Assembly: GCA_964542475.1 (NCBI GenBank)
Contig: CAZIUL010000052.1
Location: forward strand, 1-29,664
DNA length: 29,664 nt
Source: CAZIUL01 sp964542475
Lineage (GTDB): Bacteria > Planctomycetota > B15-G4 > CAYZWU01
Direction: 5' to 3'
In this document: piece after piece, positions 16,191 to 24,483 of the stretch
Numbering within the stretch: position 1 is the first letter of the stretch
Layout: every line of letters starts with the position of its first letter
Program-made: the position numbers and the translations under genes
Notes under the pieces: generated by a model
The model's input: the letters and a program-made list of their open reading frames with translations, nothing else
Databases searched by the model: none
What the model was told of the DNA's origin: nothing

Positions 16191-17465
16191 TTACGGCTTC
16201 ACCTTCCCTGAAAGGCGCTCCGGCTCTGCTGTGTCCTGCTCGCCGGTTTCCAGGTTTTTCACCACAAGCACACCCTTTTCCCTCTCTGCATGTCCTGCGA
16301 ACACGGCGAAAGCGGCTCCCGCTTTCGAGGCGGAGGAGAACAACTTTTTCGGTTTCAGCGGTTTCAGCTTGAGATCCACTGTCAATCCGTTCCGGCGGAG
16401 CGCGGCAGCGCCCTGCATGGCTATCTCCCGTTCGTCTTCTGACATGTATCCTACCAAGACATCCAGGCGGCTTTCCCTGCCGATATCAATCCCGAGGTGA
16501 TCCATGAGCTCGAAGACCACAACGTCGCCGAATCCCAGACCCACGCTGGGTACCTTGCGGCCGCCGAGAGCGCTAAGAAGGTTGTCGTATCTCCCGCCGC
16601 CGAAGATCGCCCGGAACTTTCCCTTGACATCGAACGCTTCGAACACGATGCCCGTGTAGTAGTCGAGGCCTCGTATGATTGAGAGGTCGAACTTCAAAAA
16701 CTCCTCCATGCCGTAGCTGTTCATGAGTTCGAAGAGCTCTCGAATCTCTCCAAGCGGTTCATCGCTGTCCATGAGCGCTGCCGCATCATTGACGCTTTCG
16801 ATTTCCAGGAGCACAAACGTCTTGTCGATGCTCTCCGGGGCCATGCCTTCCTTTTCCAGAAGCGCGGTCATTTCCTTCTCGCTGATCTTGTCCCGCTTGT
16901 CCAGCGCAAGGCATACCGATCCGAAATGCCCTGTCGATACGCCCGAGGCCGCAAACAGCTTTTCGAGCAACCCCCTGTCTCCAACACGAACCTTGAACTG
17001 CTCGCTGGTCATCCCGGCGGCTGTGAGCGCCGAGATGGCCGCGGAAAGAACTTCGGCTTCAGCGGACACGCATTCCTCTCCGACGATGTCAAGGTTCCAC
17101 TGGAAGTGCTCGCGCTTCCTACCCCTGGTCGTTCTCTCGTATCTGAAGCACTGCGGAATCGAGAACCATTTGATGGGAAAGGAAAGGGAGCTCTGGCGGG
17201 CGATTATCATCCTGGCGAGCGACGGTGTCATTTCCGGTCTCAGGGCCAAAGCGCGGCCGCTCTTGTCGGTGAAGTTGTATATCTGCCGGACGATATCTTC
17301 ACCGCTTTTTCTTTTCAGGAGCTCCTCGGTTTCTACAACCGGCGCGTCGTATTCCTCGAAACCGTGTGAAAGGGCGGCGCTGCGCCACAAGGAAAACAGG
17401 GCGTTTTCCCTGCGCTTGTCATCCGGGTAAAAATCCCTCATGCCTCTCGGGGGGTCGTGGTTCAA
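16191..17465 (-). CDS. hisS: Histidyl-tRNA synthetase
   Basis: This class II synthetase charges tRNA-His. It has PPRGMRDFYPDD at the N-terminus, motif 2 FRYERTTRGRKREHFQWNLD, the histidine-specific LDYYTGIVFE and the GGGRYDNL/GLGFG motif-3 region, followed by an anticodon-binding domain (from about DVLVGYMSEDER). The motif-2 loop is of the longer RGRKREHFQ type seen in eukaryotic and some bacterial enzymes rather than the Escherichia coli form. The TTG at 17465 is taken as start (424 residues) because GAGGT lies 8 nt upstream and it leaves 31 bp to the previous stop; the upstream in-frame start at 17528 would overlap the corrinoid-protein gene. It is likely co-transcribed with that gene. Confidence 0.95.
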   Translation of the reverse strand: MNHDPPRGMRDFYPDDKRRENALFSLWRSAALSHGFEEYDAPVVETEELLKRKSGEDIVRQIYNFTDKSGRALALRPEMTPSLARMIIARQSSLSFPIKWFSIPQCFRYERTTRGRKREHFQWNLDIVGEECVSAEAEVLSAAISALTAAGMTSEQFKVRVGDRGLLEKLFAASGVSTGHFGSVCLALDKRDKISEKEMTALLEKEGMAPESIDKTFVLLEIESVNDAAALMDSDEPLGEIRELFELMNSYGMEEFLKFDLSIIRGLDYYTGIVFEAFDVKGKFRAIFGGGRYDNLLSALGGRKVPSVGLGFGDVVVFELMDHLGIDIGRESRLDVLVGYMSEDEREIAMQGAAALRRNGLTVDLKLKPLKPKKLFSSASKAGAAFAVFAGHAEREKGVLVVKNLETGEQDTAEPERLSGKVKP

Positions 17466-17496
17466 TTTTCTTACCTCGTTGCTTTTCTTACCGTGC

Positions 17497-18120
17497 TTAT
17501 TGCAGGATTTCGTCGAGAACCTCGACACCGTCGGGCGCGCTTGCGCCGTATCCGTCCGCGCCGATCTCGTCGGAGTATGCCTGTGTCACGGGAGCGCCGC
17601 CGATGATGACCTTTATCCCTTCTGCCCCGGGTTTCGACCTCAGGCTCTTCACGACTTCTTCCATAGAGCACATTGTCGTTGTCAGGAGGGCGGATAGGCC
17701 GATGGCGCACGCTTTGTTTTTTATCGCCTCTTCGATGAACAGCTCCGACGAAACATCGGCCCCGAGATCTATCACGCTGTAGCCGTTGCCCTCGAGCATG
17801 ATCTTGAGAAGGTTCTTTCCGATGTCGTGCAGATCGCCCTTCACGGTTCCGACCACCACAGCTCCCTTGGTTCCGGTATCTCCGGATGCCAGGTGGGGCG
17901 CCAGCAAACCGGTGGCAGCCTTCATTGCCCTTGCCGCGAGCAGCACCTCTGGAAGGTAGATCTCTCCGTTTTTGAACAGGACGCCCACTCGGCCCATGCC
18001 GGTCAGCAGCCCCTTGTTCAGGATATCCACCGCGGCAACACCGCTGTCGAGCCGTTCTTCCACCAGCTTCTTGAGTTTCCTGTCGTCACCGGCCTCTAAA
18101 GTTTTTGCTAATTCTTCCAT
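17497..18120 (-). CDS. Corrinoid (B12-binding) protein, methyltransferase-cognate type
   Basis: The 207 residues have the two-part layout of MtaC/MtbC-like corrinoid proteins: a helical cap (about 1-85, ending LPEVLLAARAMKAATGLL) and a B12-binding Rossmann domain. GTVKGDLHDIGKN holds the D-x-H-x-x-G cobalt-ligand motif (histidine at about residue 103), followed by SALLTTTM and IIGGAPV, which line the nucleotide tail pocket. Such proteins shuttle a methyl group from a substrate-specific methyltransferase to an acceptor, usually tetrahydrofolate, coenzyme M or homocysteine. None of those methyltransferases nor a reductive activator is in the window, so the substrate is unknown. The ribosome-binding site AAGGTG precedes the ATG. 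The gene lies 31 bp before hisS. Confidence 0.92.
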   Translation of the reverse strand: MEELAKTLEAGDDRKLKKLVEERLDSGVAAVDILNKGLLTGMGRVGVLFKNGEIYLPEVLLAARAMKAATGLLAPHLASGDTGTKGAVVVGTVKGDLHDIGKNLLKIMLEGNGYSVIDLGADVSSELFIEEAIKNKACAIGLSALLTTTMCSMEEVVKSLRSKPGAEGIKVIIGGAPVTQAYSDEIGADGYGASAPDGVEVLDEILQ

Positions 18121-18162
18121 TTCGAATTCACCTTCAGTTGCAGAGGTTTGCGTTAAACTGTA

Positions 18163-18202
18163 AGGGGCGGCGAAGAGGTCTGCTTCTGGTTTTGGCGCCC
18201 CT
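18163..18202. repeat. GC-rich inverted repeat upstream of corrinoid-protein gene
   Basis: AGGGGCG (18163-18169) and CGCCCCT (18196-18202) form a 7-bp stem around a 26-nt loop in the 115-bp gap between the FdhD-like and corrinoid genes. It could terminate the FdhD-like transcript or be a decayed REP-type palindrome; the arms resemble those at 16101-16167. Confidence 0.35.
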
Positions 18203-18235
18203 GCCCAATGTCAATTTTTTTAATGAAGCATCCGG

Positions 18236-19090
18236 TCAGGCTCCTGTTCCGGCTTCGTATATATCGTTTTCTGCGGTCGCCCTGTACGAGTCGCCAATGT
18301 TTGCGTCCGGTTGTTTTCTGTATATCGTGAGCATGCCGTCCTCCTCCCTGTAATGGACGAGGTCCACGCTTGACGCTTGATCCGACATAAGAACAAGGCT
18401 TGTGACAACTGTCGAGGATACGATTGTACGGATGCCGTGCCTGGAGGCCTTGTAAACGGTTTCGGGGCGGACACGGCCCGATATCAGGAGGGTGAGCCCT
18501 CGGAGGCCTGTCCCCGCCAGGAAAGCCCTGCCGATGATCCTGTCGACCGCTGTTTCCATATCCAGATCGCCTGCCTTGTGCAAAAGCCGGCCTTTGTCAT
18601 TGCCAATGGCTGCGACCCTGTACGCTCCGAAAACGCTTTTTACATCAATGGATTCCTTGAAGCGGGATGTCATCGATGAAAGAGCACCGAGGAAATCCTC
18701 GTTCATGGTGTCGGTATTCGATTTTGTTTCGATGTCACCGGAGCGTCGTCCGCGAGGGTCCTTGAAAGGCGGAAAAGGCTTTCCAGCGCTTTCCGAAAGC
18801 GAACACAACATCTTTTCCAGCGCTTTTCCGTTAGTCCTTGCCTGAATGGAAACAACTCCTTCTCCGGGGTATACACGAATGTTTTTGATTTTTTCCCGGG
18901 CATGGAAAACGCCGTGATTGTGGAGCATGCCCACTGCAGGTTCTTCAGGGTTTTCCGGACGGCAGGTTATTTGGATTGTTTCATTCCCGTTCAGGTGTAT
19001 GGAGATTCTTTCCTCAGGGATGGCCATGGCCGTGTCGCTGAGGGTTTTTCCGTTTTTCAGGATGGTCACAGGTACACGAGGTATTTTCAT
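18236..19090 (-). CDS. Divergent FdhD/NarQ-like protein
   Basis: FdhD family proteins pass sulfur to the molybdenum cofactor of formate dehydrogenases. The 284 residues align by eye with the family along most of their length: ISIHLNGNETIQITCRPENP matches its N-terminal strand region, AVDRIIGRAFLAG matches AVDKVIGxxLLxG, and LLISGRVRPETVYKASRHGI plus TIVSSTVVTSLVLMSDQ match the C-terminal core. Key motifs are changed. The C-G-x-C pair appears as CSLS (C96 with Ser in place of the second Cys), and the conserved EDVGRHNA is AGDLDMETA. An insert of about 30 polar residues follows (105-130). It may be an altered sulfurtransferase or a non-catalytic binding protein. No dehydrogenase gene is nearby. 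The ribosome-binding site is weak. Confidence 0.75.
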   Translation of the reverse strand: MKIPRVPVTILKNGKTLSDTAMAIPEERISIHLNGNETIQITCRPENPEEPAVGMLHNHGVFHAREKIKNIRVYPGEGVVSIQARTNGKALEKMLCSLSESAGKPFPPFKDPRGRRSGDIETKSNTDTMNEDFLGALSSMTSRFKESIDVKSVFGAYRVAAIGNDKGRLLHKAGDLDMETAVDRIIGRAFLAGTGLRGLTLLISGRVRPETVYKASRHGIRTIVSSTVVTSLVLMSDQASSVDLVHYREEDGMLTIYRKQPDANIGDSYRATAENDIYEAGTGA

Positions 19091-19428
19091 CTTGACCGCT
19101 TCATATTTCTCTACACTTGATGCAAACTCGGCTGTTGATCAACCCAAACGCCTTCAATTTTTTTTATAACACATTCATGTACGAATTCCAGGTATTATCA
19201 GATCCTTCAAAGCAGTCTTTTCAAGGTTATGCCCGTTTGAGCGGTTCGCGAAACGTCCCTACAACGAATATCAGGCGTAAAACGTACAGCCGTGCGATAT
19301 CTCTTCATGCCTTTCTTCCTCTTCCCCCAGTCTCCGGCCTCCTCTTCTCAAACCCTCCCCTTGACAGCTCTTCTCCTTGTACTTACGCTTTCGAGTGCTA
19401 TCGAAGCATCAGCATAAGGAGGTCCGCA
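19091..19428. other. 338-bp divergent intergenic region before panB
   Basis: The region separates the FdhD-like gene (minus) from panB (plus). It holds an AT-rich block (TTTTTTTTATAACA near 19158), a TTGATCAA palindrome near 19134 and a pyrimidine-rich tract (about 19311-19380) preceding the panB promoter candidate. No gene is supported: the in-frame extension of panB upstream of 19429 lacks family resemblance. Confidence 0.5.
19361..19389 (+). promoter_or_regulatory. Candidate panB promoter
   Basis: A perfect -35 box TTGACA (19361-19366) is followed after 17 bp by TACGCT (19384-19389), a weak -10 box matching 3 of 6 consensus bases. Transcription would start about 33 bp upstream of the panB ATG. 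Confidence 0.4.
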
Positions 19429-20232
19429 ATGAAGAGTGTCACTACCGTCACCCTGAAACGCATGAAGCGCAAGGGCGAAAAAATCGTAATGATCACTGCC
19501 TACGATTATCTGTTTTCGCGCATTTTCGATGAGGCCGGCGTCGAGCTGATCCTTGTCGGCGATTCGCTCGGAAACGTGGTTCAAGGCAGGAAAACGACCC
19601 TGCCCGTGACCATGGATGAAATGCTCTATCACACGAAACTGGTGGCCAGGGGCGCTGAAAGGGCAATGATTATAGGTGATATGCCGTTCATGTCATTTCA
19701 GGTTTCCCCGGAGGAAGCCTTGAGGAACGCGGGCAGGTTCATGAAGGAAGCCGACGCTCATGGTGTCAAGCTCGAAGGAGGTGTGGAGGTCGCGCCGACA
19801 GTGGAGATGATTACAAAGGCGGGCATTCCGGTGATGGGTCACGTAGGCTTGACCCCACAGTCGGTGCACCAGTTGGGGGGCTACCGCGTGCAAGGGAAGA
19901 AGGAGAAGGAGGCGCGCAAGCTTTTGGAGGATGTAATGAGCCTCCAGGCAGCCGGTGCTTTTTCCGTGGTATTCGAGTGCGTTCCCTTGGAGATATCCAG
20001 GAAGATCACGGAGGAGGTGAAAATCCCGACAATCGGGATCGGTGCAGGCGTTCACTGCGACGGCCAGGTTTTGGTCATGCACGACATCCTGGGCCTGACA
20101 ATCGGCCATACCGCATCTTTTGTGAAGAAGTACGCCGATCTGGCCCAGGAATCACGCAAGGGCGTCGAGAGCTTCATCCACGAGGTGAGAGAGAAAAAAT
20201 ACCCTGACGATAAGCACAGCTTCAAGGCCTGA
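19429..20232 (+). CDS. panB: 3-methyl-2-oxobutanoate hydroxymethyltransferase
   Basis: PanB makes ketopantoate from 2-oxoisovalerate and 5,10-methylenetetrahydrofolate, the first committed step to pantothenate and coenzyme A. The 267 residues are full length. Visible motifs are ITAYDYLFSRIFDEAGV, the metal-binding VGDSLGNV and IGDMPFMSF, VKLEGG, GHVGLTPQSV, the catalytic glutamate in VFECVPLEI and TIGIGAG. The ATG at 19429 is chosen because AAGGAGG lies 7 nt upstream; upstream frame extension is pyrimidine-rich non-coding DNA. panC and panD are not adjacent. A hairpin with a T-rich tail follows. Confidence 0.97.
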   Translation: MKSVTTVTLKRMKRKGEKIVMITAYDYLFSRIFDEAGVELILVGDSLGNVVQGRKTTLPVTMDEMLYHTKLVARGAERAMIIGDMPFMSFQVSPEEALRNAGRFMKEADAHGVKLEGGVEVAPTVEMITKAGIPVMGHVGLTPQSVHQLGGYRVQGKKEKEARKLLEDVMSLQAAGAFSVVFECVPLEISRKITEEVKIPTIGIGAGVHCDGQVLVMHDILGLTIGHTASFVKKYADLAQESRKGVESFIHEVREKKYPDDKHSFKA

Positions 20233-20234
20233 TA

Positions 20235-20267
20235 CAAAATCGCGTGAGGGGATTTTGCTTTGTTTTT
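20235..20267 (+). terminator. Intrinsic terminator after panB
   Basis: A 7-bp stem CAAAATC/GATTTTG (20235-20241 and 20251-20257, 9-nt loop) begins 2 nt after the panB stop and is followed by CTTTGTTTTT. The stem is AT-rich, but the placement and T tract are those of an intrinsic terminator. Confidence 0.55.
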
Positions 20268-20437
20268 CGCTCCCGAATACCGATTATGAAAGCGATAAAG
20301 GAGCTGTATCGAAAAGCGGTGACGGTTTTCAAACCGCATTTCATGGGCCGCTCTCGAACAGTTGTCAAAAAAAACCGACCGCATCTTACGGCCGCGAACA
20401 ACACCGCGGCCCGGTGAATGAAACCTGGAGGCGCGAT

Positions 20438-21712
20438 ATGAAGCGTGTTGCTGTTTTTGTTGTTTTCGTGGGATTCTGGTTTGTCGGTCCTTTTCCGGCA
20501 GCGGCTCAGGACACGGATGTAAACCCGGCAGTGGACGCCGGCCGCGGGGACAAGATCGAGGCCGCGAAGTACAAGGGCATCGACGGAGCCCGGGCTTTAT
20601 ACACCGAAGTCAGGGCGGGCAGGGAAGAGCTCGATCAGCGAGCACATGAGATCAATGAGCTTCAGAAGGAGTTCGCTGAAGCGGATTCGCAGAGGAAGCA
20701 GGAGATAGAGGTACAGGGCCGCCTCCTGCAGCACACATTGGAGAGCCTTTCCGCAAGCTTAAGAGAGAAGCAGGAGATGCTCTTCGAGCTGCTCGGTACG
20801 CTGATCGCAAAGAATCCCGGTTCAGTGGAGCTTCGCGAGATGCGGTATGAATCGGCTTTCGGGGCCGAGGAGCACGAGATCGTGCTGGAAGACATCGAGA
20901 TGATTCCGGAGGAGAAGAGGAGCGATGTGAATCTGCTGATGATCTGGGGGCATTCCCTGGAGAGGCTTGTCTATTACAAGGAAGCCGCCGAGTGTTACGA
21001 AAGAGCGCTCGAATTGACAAGTGAAGAGCGCAAACCTTATGTTCGGTACAGGCTGGCGGATTGCTGTTTCAACTGCCATTGGTTCGAAAAGGCGTTCGAC
21101 ATCTATACGACGCTCGCGAGAGCGGCGCCGATGTCCGCCAAGAATCAATTCGAGCCGATGGGCCTGGAATCGGCAAGGTACGTGAAGTATTGGCAGGCGG
21201 AGCAGGCGCTCAGACAGGTGGAAGCTGAAAAAGACGACAACCCGATCGTGTTGTTCGAGCTCGCCGCCGGCACCTTGAAATTCGAACTTTTCGAGAATCA
21301 GGCCCCGAACACGGTTGCCAACTTCATCTCGCTGGTTGAGTCCGGGTTCTATAACGGCCTTGTTTTTTACAAGGTGCTGAACAACTACATGGCGTTCACA
21401 GGCTGCCCCGACGGAAACGGTAATGGGGGCCCGGGATACCGGATCGCCGACGAGTGCAGGAAGCCGGGCACCCGTATGCATTTTGTGGGATCCCTGTCCA
21501 TGGTCAACGACAACGAAGCCAACAACAACGGAAGCCGGTTCATGATCACATCCGTTGTTACGTGGGTGTACAATGGGAAACAGACCGTGTTCGGGCGTGT
21601 TATCGAGGGGCGGGATCTCATCAGGCGTATCGAAAAAGGAGACAAGGTGATTTCCGCCGAGATCCTCAGAAAACGGGAGCACGAGTACAAGGTGCAGAAG
21701 AGTATGAAATAA
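20438..21712 (+). CDS. Exported TPR protein with C-terminal cyclophilin-type domain
   Basis: The 424-residue protein has a signal peptide (VAVFVVFVGFWFVGPFPAAA, cleavage near AAAQ), a charged coiled-coil region (about 45-125), TPR-like helices (about 150-235, YYKEAAECYERALEL) and a cyclophilin domain (about 260-410). The last is recognised from FELFENQAPNTVANFISLV, GSLSMVNDNEANNNGSRFMI and TVFGRVIEG. Cyclophilins isomerise peptidyl-proline bonds. The catalytic arginine of F-H-R is lysine here (FYKV), and the QGGD that follows is FTGCP, so activity is uncertain. The mature protein should act in the periplasm as a folding or scaffold factor. The start at 20438 has GGAGG 8 nt upstream and gives a proper signal peptide. 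It is probably independent of panB. Confidence 0.88.
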   Translation: MKRVAVFVVFVGFWFVGPFPAAAQDTDVNPAVDAGRGDKIEAAKYKGIDGARALYTEVRAGREELDQRAHEINELQKEFAEADSQRKQEIEVQGRLLQHTLESLSASLREKQEMLFELLGTLIAKNPGSVELREMRYESAFGAEEHEIVLEDIEMIPEEKRSDVNLLMIWGHSLERLVYYKEAAECYERALELTSEERKPYVRYRLADCCFNCHWFEKAFDIYTTLARAAPMSAKNQFEPMGLESARYVKYWQAEQALRQVEAEKDDNPIVLFELAAGTLKFELFENQAPNTVANFISLVESGFYNGLVFYKVLNNYMAFTGCPDGNGNGGPGYRIADECRKPGTRMHFVGSLSMVNDNEANNNGSRFMITSVVTWVYNGKQTVFGRVIEGRDLIRRIEKGDKVISAEILRKREHEYKVQKSMK

Positions 21713-21717
21713 GCAAT

Positions 21718-23712
21718 CTAGCGAACCCTCTGTCCCGGGACTGCTCCATCATCCGCGAAAACGACGCGGATGTCCTTTCCTCCCTCGCCTGATGCCAAAA
21801 GCATCCCTTCAGACACGCCGTACTTCATTTTTCTAGGCTCGAGGTTGGCCACAACCGTGACAAGGCGGCCTTCCAGCTCTTCGGGCTTGTAGGCGGTCTT
21901 GATTCCTGCAAAGATAGTGAGCTTGCGTTTTTCACCTATGTCTACAACGAGTTTCAGCAGCTTGTCAGCACCTTCCACATCCATCGCCTCGAGCACACGG
22001 GCTACTCTGAGGTCAACCTTCATGAACTCATCGAAAGTGCAGGCTTTTGAGGCTTCCTTTTTCCTGACGGGGGGTTTTTCGCCGCTTTTGCGTGTTTCTT
22101 CGACCATAGCTTTTACCTTTTTGGGATTCACTCTTTCTACCAGGTGTTCGAATTTCCCTATCTCAACGTTTTCGAGGTCGGCGTTAATGTCTTTCCAGGA
22201 CAGCTCACCGGTTCCCAGCAGTTTTTCGATCTTCGAGGCGAAGGCGGGCAGTATCGGCTTGAGATAGATGGCGAGAATGCGGGTGGCGTTGAGTGTCAAG
22301 GTGATTGTTTCCCTTGCGCCTTCGGGATCCTCCTTGACCTGGATCCAAGGTTTTTTTGCATCGATATAACGGTTGACCTCGTCAGCCAGCAGGCAGATCT
22401 TGCGTGTTACATCTGAAAACCTGACCTTGTTGTAGGACAGGGCGATTTCCTCGGATGATTTTTTAAGCTCATCCATGAGTGGTTTTGCGTCTTCCGGGAT
22501 GGTCCCGAGCCTGCCGCCCAGCTTTTTCTTCAGCATCGGCGCTGATCGCGATGGCAGGTTGGCCAGCTTTCCAACAAGGTCTGAGTTGATCCGGGCTTCG
22601 AGGTCATCCAGGTTCAGGTCGATATCAATGGCGCCCGGCCCGAGCTTGCATGCGTAGTAGTAGCGCAGGTATTGTGGATCGAGATGTTTCAGGTAGGTGC
22701 GGCCGCTGATCGAGGTTCCACGGCTTTTCGACATCTTCGATCCGTTGATCGTGAGGAATCCGTGTATATTCAGCCGCGGGAGGGGAAAGCCGGCGCCCAT
22801 GAGCATGGCAGGCCAGTAGATTCCGTGGTGGTATGCAATGTCCTTGCCTATGAAATGTACGATTTCGTTTTTTCCGGAGAGCCAGTGTTCGTGGATGTCC
22901 TCGCCCCGTTTTACACATAGCGTTTCCAGGCTTGCGAGGTATCCGATCGGTGCGTCCCACCACACGTAGAAGTAAAGCCCTTCCTCGCCCGGTACCTCGA
23001 AGCCGAAGTAAGGACCGTCACGGGTGAAGTCCCAATCCCTGAGTCCGGGTTCGAGCCACTTCGAACGCAGCTCGTTAGCTATTTTCTGGTCGACACTTTT
23101 GTCCAACCAGGCTTCGATTCGATCCGCGAAGTCGCTGAGTTTGAAAAAGGCGTGTCTTGTCTTCCTGACCACAGGAGGTTTGCCGCAAACTGCGCAAGAG
23201 GAGTTTTTAAGCTCGGTTTGATGGTAAGGCGAGTTGCAGGTTTCGCACTGGTCGCCGTACTGGTTCTCAGCATCGCATTTCGGGCATGTTCCGCGGACGA
23301 AGCGGTCCGGCAGGAACATATGGTCATGCTCGCAATAAAAAAGCTCCACATCCTTGAAAACGATGTGTCCGGCCGCGAGGTTTTTGTTGAAGATTTCTTC
23401 GGTGAGGCGCCTGTTTTCCTCGCTGTGAGTTGTGTGGTACGCGTCGAATTCGATGCCGAAAGCGGAAAAGTCCTCGAAGTGCTCGTTTCTGGCCTGTTGA
23501 ATGAGCTCGTCCGCAGGTTTTCCTTCCTTCTTGGACCATACCATGATTGGTGTGCCGTGTGCGTCGTCAGCGCAGCAGTAGACGCAGTCATTTCCTGTGA
23601 GCTTGTTAAAGCGTACCCAGATGTCGGTCATGATGTACTCGACGAGATGCCCGATGTGAACCGGGCCGTTTGCGTAAATCAGGGCTGCTGTTGTGAAGAT
23701 GCGCTTGGTCAT
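21718..23712 (-). CDS. metG: Methionyl-tRNA synthetase
   Basis: This class I synthetase charges initiator and elongator tRNA-Met. The 664 residues have the HIGH motif at 19-22, an insert with zinc-binding cysteines (CPKCDAENQYGDQCETC, then a CAVC pair), KMSKSRG near residue 326, and a helical anticodon-binding domain. The last about 110 residues form an OB-fold tRNA-binding module (FMKVDLRVARVLEA), found in dimeric bacterial MetRS. The ribosome-binding site GGAG lies 7 nt before the ATG. The stop is 5 bp from that of the convergent cyclophilin gene. Confidence 0.97.
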   Translation of the reverse strand: MTKRIFTTAALIYANGPVHIGHLVEYIMTDIWVRFNKLTGNDCVYCCADDAHGTPIMVWSKKEGKPADELIQQARNEHFEDFSAFGIEFDAYHTTHSEENRRLTEEIFNKNLAAGHIVFKDVELFYCEHDHMFLPDRFVRGTCPKCDAENQYGDQCETCNSPYHQTELKNSSCAVCGKPPVVRKTRHAFFKLSDFADRIEAWLDKSVDQKIANELRSKWLEPGLRDWDFTRDGPYFGFEVPGEEGLYFYVWWDAPIGYLASLETLCVKRGEDIHEHWLSGKNEIVHFIGKDIAYHHGIYWPAMLMGAGFPLPRLNIHGFLTINGSKMSKSRGTSISGRTYLKHLDPQYLRYYYACKLGPGAIDIDLNLDDLEARINSDLVGKLANLPSRSAPMLKKKLGGRLGTIPEDAKPLMDELKKSSEEIALSYNKVRFSDVTRKICLLADEVNRYIDAKKPWIQVKEDPEGARETITLTLNATRILAIYLKPILPAFASKIEKLLGTGELSWKDINADLENVEIGKFEHLVERVNPKKVKAMVEETRKSGEKPPVRKKEASKACTFDEFMKVDLRVARVLEAMDVEGADKLLKLVVDIGEKRKLTIFAGIKTAYKPEELEGRLVTVVANLEPRKMKYGVSEGMLLASGEGGKDIRVVFADDGAVPGQRVR

Positions 23713-23765
23713 TTGATTCTCCGCGTTGGTTTGTTCCCTACCATTCGTGCGCGGCAGTAGTACTT

Positions 23766-23890
23766 CGAAAGCAATAAGTTAAATCATATTTTCCGGAAGA
23801 TCAATTATTACGCTTGACCAGTCGGTGTTTTTCTGAAAAAATCAATCAGTCTTGAAACGGACAAGCAAGTTTCCCCGAAAGCAATAACTC
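23766..23890. promoter_or_regulatory. Paired 12-nt direct repeats in metG/Rrf2 divergent region
   Basis: CGAAAGCAATAA occurs at 23766-23777 and again at 23876-23887, each followed by a similar sequence (GTTAAATC and CTCAAACA). The second copy ends 22 bp upstream of the Rrf2 start. The repeats may be binding half-sites for autoregulation by the Rrf2 protein. Confidence 0.35.
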
Positions 23891-23909
23891 AAACAGATCC
23901 GGGTGGGAT

Positions 23910-24386
23910 ATGAAAATATCATCAAAGGGCGATTACGCCCTTCGTGCCATTTTGACGCTTGCCTTGAGGAATGGGGAAGAAAAACCCGTGAGGCTTCCCG
24001 AAATAGCCGAGACGAACAGGATTCCGGCAAAGTTCCTTGAGCAGATCATGATTCAGCTCAAGGGCGCTGGTTTGGTGACAAGCCGCAGGGGAAGGCACGG
24101 TGGCTATATTCTTGCCAAGCTGCCCCAGGAAATCACACTGGGCGATGTCATCCGGCTGATAGACGGGTCGCTCGCACCTGTGGGATGCGTCAGCCGGCAG
24201 GGCCGCGTATCATGCAAACTCGAAGCAGGCTGTGTTCTGAAGATGATATTCAATGACATCCGCGAGCGGATAGGTGATATCGTGGATAACGTCACCTTCA
24301 AGGATCTTTGCGATATGACGGAAAACAAGGGGACGAAGCTGTTTGTGACGGAAAGCGAAGAAGCATGCCGTCAAGCATCGCCGTAG
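23910..24386 (+). CDS. Rrf2-family transcriptional regulator
   Basis: The 158 residues show the Rrf2/IscR layout: an N-terminal winged helix-turn-helix (KISSKGDYALRAILTLAL, then IPAKFLEQIMIQLKGAGLVTSRRGRHGGY) and a C-terminal dimerisation helix. Between them, three cysteines in GCVSRQGRVSCKLEAGCVLK occupy the places where IscR-type members bind an iron-sulfur cluster, with spacing C-x8-C-x5-C. The protein may therefore sense redox state, iron or cysteine status. No Fe-S assembly or cysteine genes are adjacent, so the target genes are unknown. A GGGTGGG sequence before the ATG is an acceptable ribosome-binding site. The gene is divergent from metG and convergent with rbsK. Confidence 0.92.
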   Translation: MKISSKGDYALRAILTLALRNGEEKPVRLPEIAETNRIPAKFLEQIMIQLKGAGLVTSRRGRHGGYILAKLPQEITLGDVIRLIDGSLAPVGCVSRQGRVSCKLEAGCVLKMIFNDIRERIGDIVDNVTFKDLCDMTENKGTKLFVTESEEACRQASP

Positions 24387-24483
24387 CCCGCATCCCCTGG
24401 CCGACAGTTGCCTTCAGCAGGATAAGCTTTCAGCGGCTAGAGAGGTCTGACAGGTCAGGCTAGAGGGCGGAAGGCACGGCAGC

